This document shows positions 63,690-64,000 of a stretch of DNA of 64,000 nucleotides, piece by piece (the stretch's first letter is position 1; each line of letters opens with the position of its first letter). The notes under the pieces were generated by a model that did not search any database, had not been told where the DNA came from, and was given only the letters and a program-made list of their open reading frames with translations. Both the position numbers and the translations under genes were made by a program. This DNA is from Afipia massiliensis (GTDB lineage Bacteria > Pseudomonadota > Alphaproteobacteria > Rhizobiales > Xanthobacteraceae). The stretch covers positions 2,109,501 through 2,173,500 of the forward strand of contig NZ_LBIA02000001.1 of assembly GCF_001006325.2 (NCBI RefSeq), written 5' to 3'.

Positions 63690-64000
63690 ATGGCATTGCG
63701 GTCCACAACCACGGCGAACTGGACGCGGGTTTTAAGGCTCGCGATCGGCATTGTTGTGCTGGCAGCAATCGCCGCGACGCCCGCCGCTGCACAGGCTCCG
63801 CAACCGACGCCGCCGGGCACGCAGAAGAAACTGCCGCAGGCGCCCGCCAAGCTGCCGCGCGTCATCGGTGACAAGGCCAAGAATCTCGATTTTCTGTTCG
63901 GCGCTTTGAAGGCCGCCCCCGATCAGGAAAGCGCCAAGGCTGTCGAAGCCCGGATCTGGGCGGTATGGACCGCAACGCCGAGCGATACCGCCGCGCTGCT
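63690..64000 (+). CDS. Exported protein, probably TPR type (truncated by window edge)
   Basis: The first 103 codons of a gene running off the right edge. Signal peptide of about 35 residues (RVLRLAIGIVVLAAIAAT, then PAAAQA), a proline-rich linker (QPTPPGTQKKLPQAP), then NLDFLFGALKAAPDQESAKAVE and IWAVWTATPSDTAAL, which looks like the first helices of a tetratricopeptide-like array. In related genomes a TPR protein follows rpmJ, which agrees. Confidence 0.75.
   Translation, partial: MALRSTTTANWTRVLRLAIGIVVLAAIAATPAAAQAPQPTPPGTQKKLPQAPAKLPRVIGDKAKNLDFLFGALKAAPDQESAKAVEARIWAVWTATPSDTAAL

Overview
The window looks like chromosome of an alphaproteobacterium of the order Hyphomicrobiales, most likely family Nitrobacteraceae (formerly Bradyrhizobiaceae). 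The GC content is high. CIRCE-controlled groESL, CpdR, HisG with a separate HisZ, the pmbA-cysQ-DUF4170-DUF374-waaA-lpxK block, DUF2093, a cysteine-free L36 and a near-identical set of RPA1163-type dehalogenase residues all fit Rhodopseudomonas, Bradyrhizobium, Afipia or Oligotropha. Genus cannot be settled by eye. I saw no transposase, integrase, phage gene or CRISPR array.

Layout. 1-9.4 kb: a truncated SbmA/BacA-like transporter, a META protein, a CrtI-like oxidoreductase, an exported protein, groESL with CIRCE and a heat-shock-type promoter, a lipoprotein, an MFS permease and a CheZ-like protein. 9.7-19.2 kb: an L,D-transpeptidase, a DUF2076 protein, a polyprenyl-phosphate glycosyltransferase with a ChbG-type deacetylase, hisG-hisZ, rsmE, a secreted proline-rich protein and ubiA. 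19.6-25.1 kb: an envelope block ending in waaA and lpxK. 25.2-35.3 kb: xseA, a small apparently self-regulated hydrolase/membrane/winged-helix operon, purD, a fluoroacetate-dehalogenase homologue, a GNAT protein, tadA, a long-tailed rluB-type pseudouridine synthase and rsmD. 35.4-43.2 kb: mutL, arfB, a TauE/SafE transporter with a divergent LysR gene, hisN, an sRNA of the alpha-r8/MmgR type, N-formylglutamate amidohydrolase, cpdR and tRNA-Val(GAC). 43.3-47.4 kb: a double-barrel outer-membrane protein and several small proteins. 47.5-51.8 kb: an oxidative/electrophile-stress type cluster (chloroperoxidase-like hydrolase, WrbA, pirin, SDR) divergent from a LysR gene across a perfect 13-bp dyad. 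51.9-62 kb: a catabolic region with a GGT-like enzyme, 2-haloacid dehalogenase, amidohydrolase, IclR regulator, two MaoC-type hydratases, a flavin monooxygenase and three orphan Bug/TctC binding proteins. 62-64 kb: fatty-acid desaturase, rpmJ and a truncated exported protein.

The most unusual non-gene signal is a family of 76-77-nt palindromic units. Each has 10-bp and 15-bp stems split by a 3-nt bulge, with a 23-24-nt loop. They occur as mirror-image pairs exactly 12 nt apart. One pair sits inside the loop of a bidirectional terminator (10.5-10.7 kb) and one lies in a divergent promoter region (19.3-19.5 kb). The stem sequences differ between units but pairing is kept. Strong candidate operators were also found upstream of the 27.2-kb operon, between the SDR and LysR genes, and between the IclR gene and the MaoC operon.
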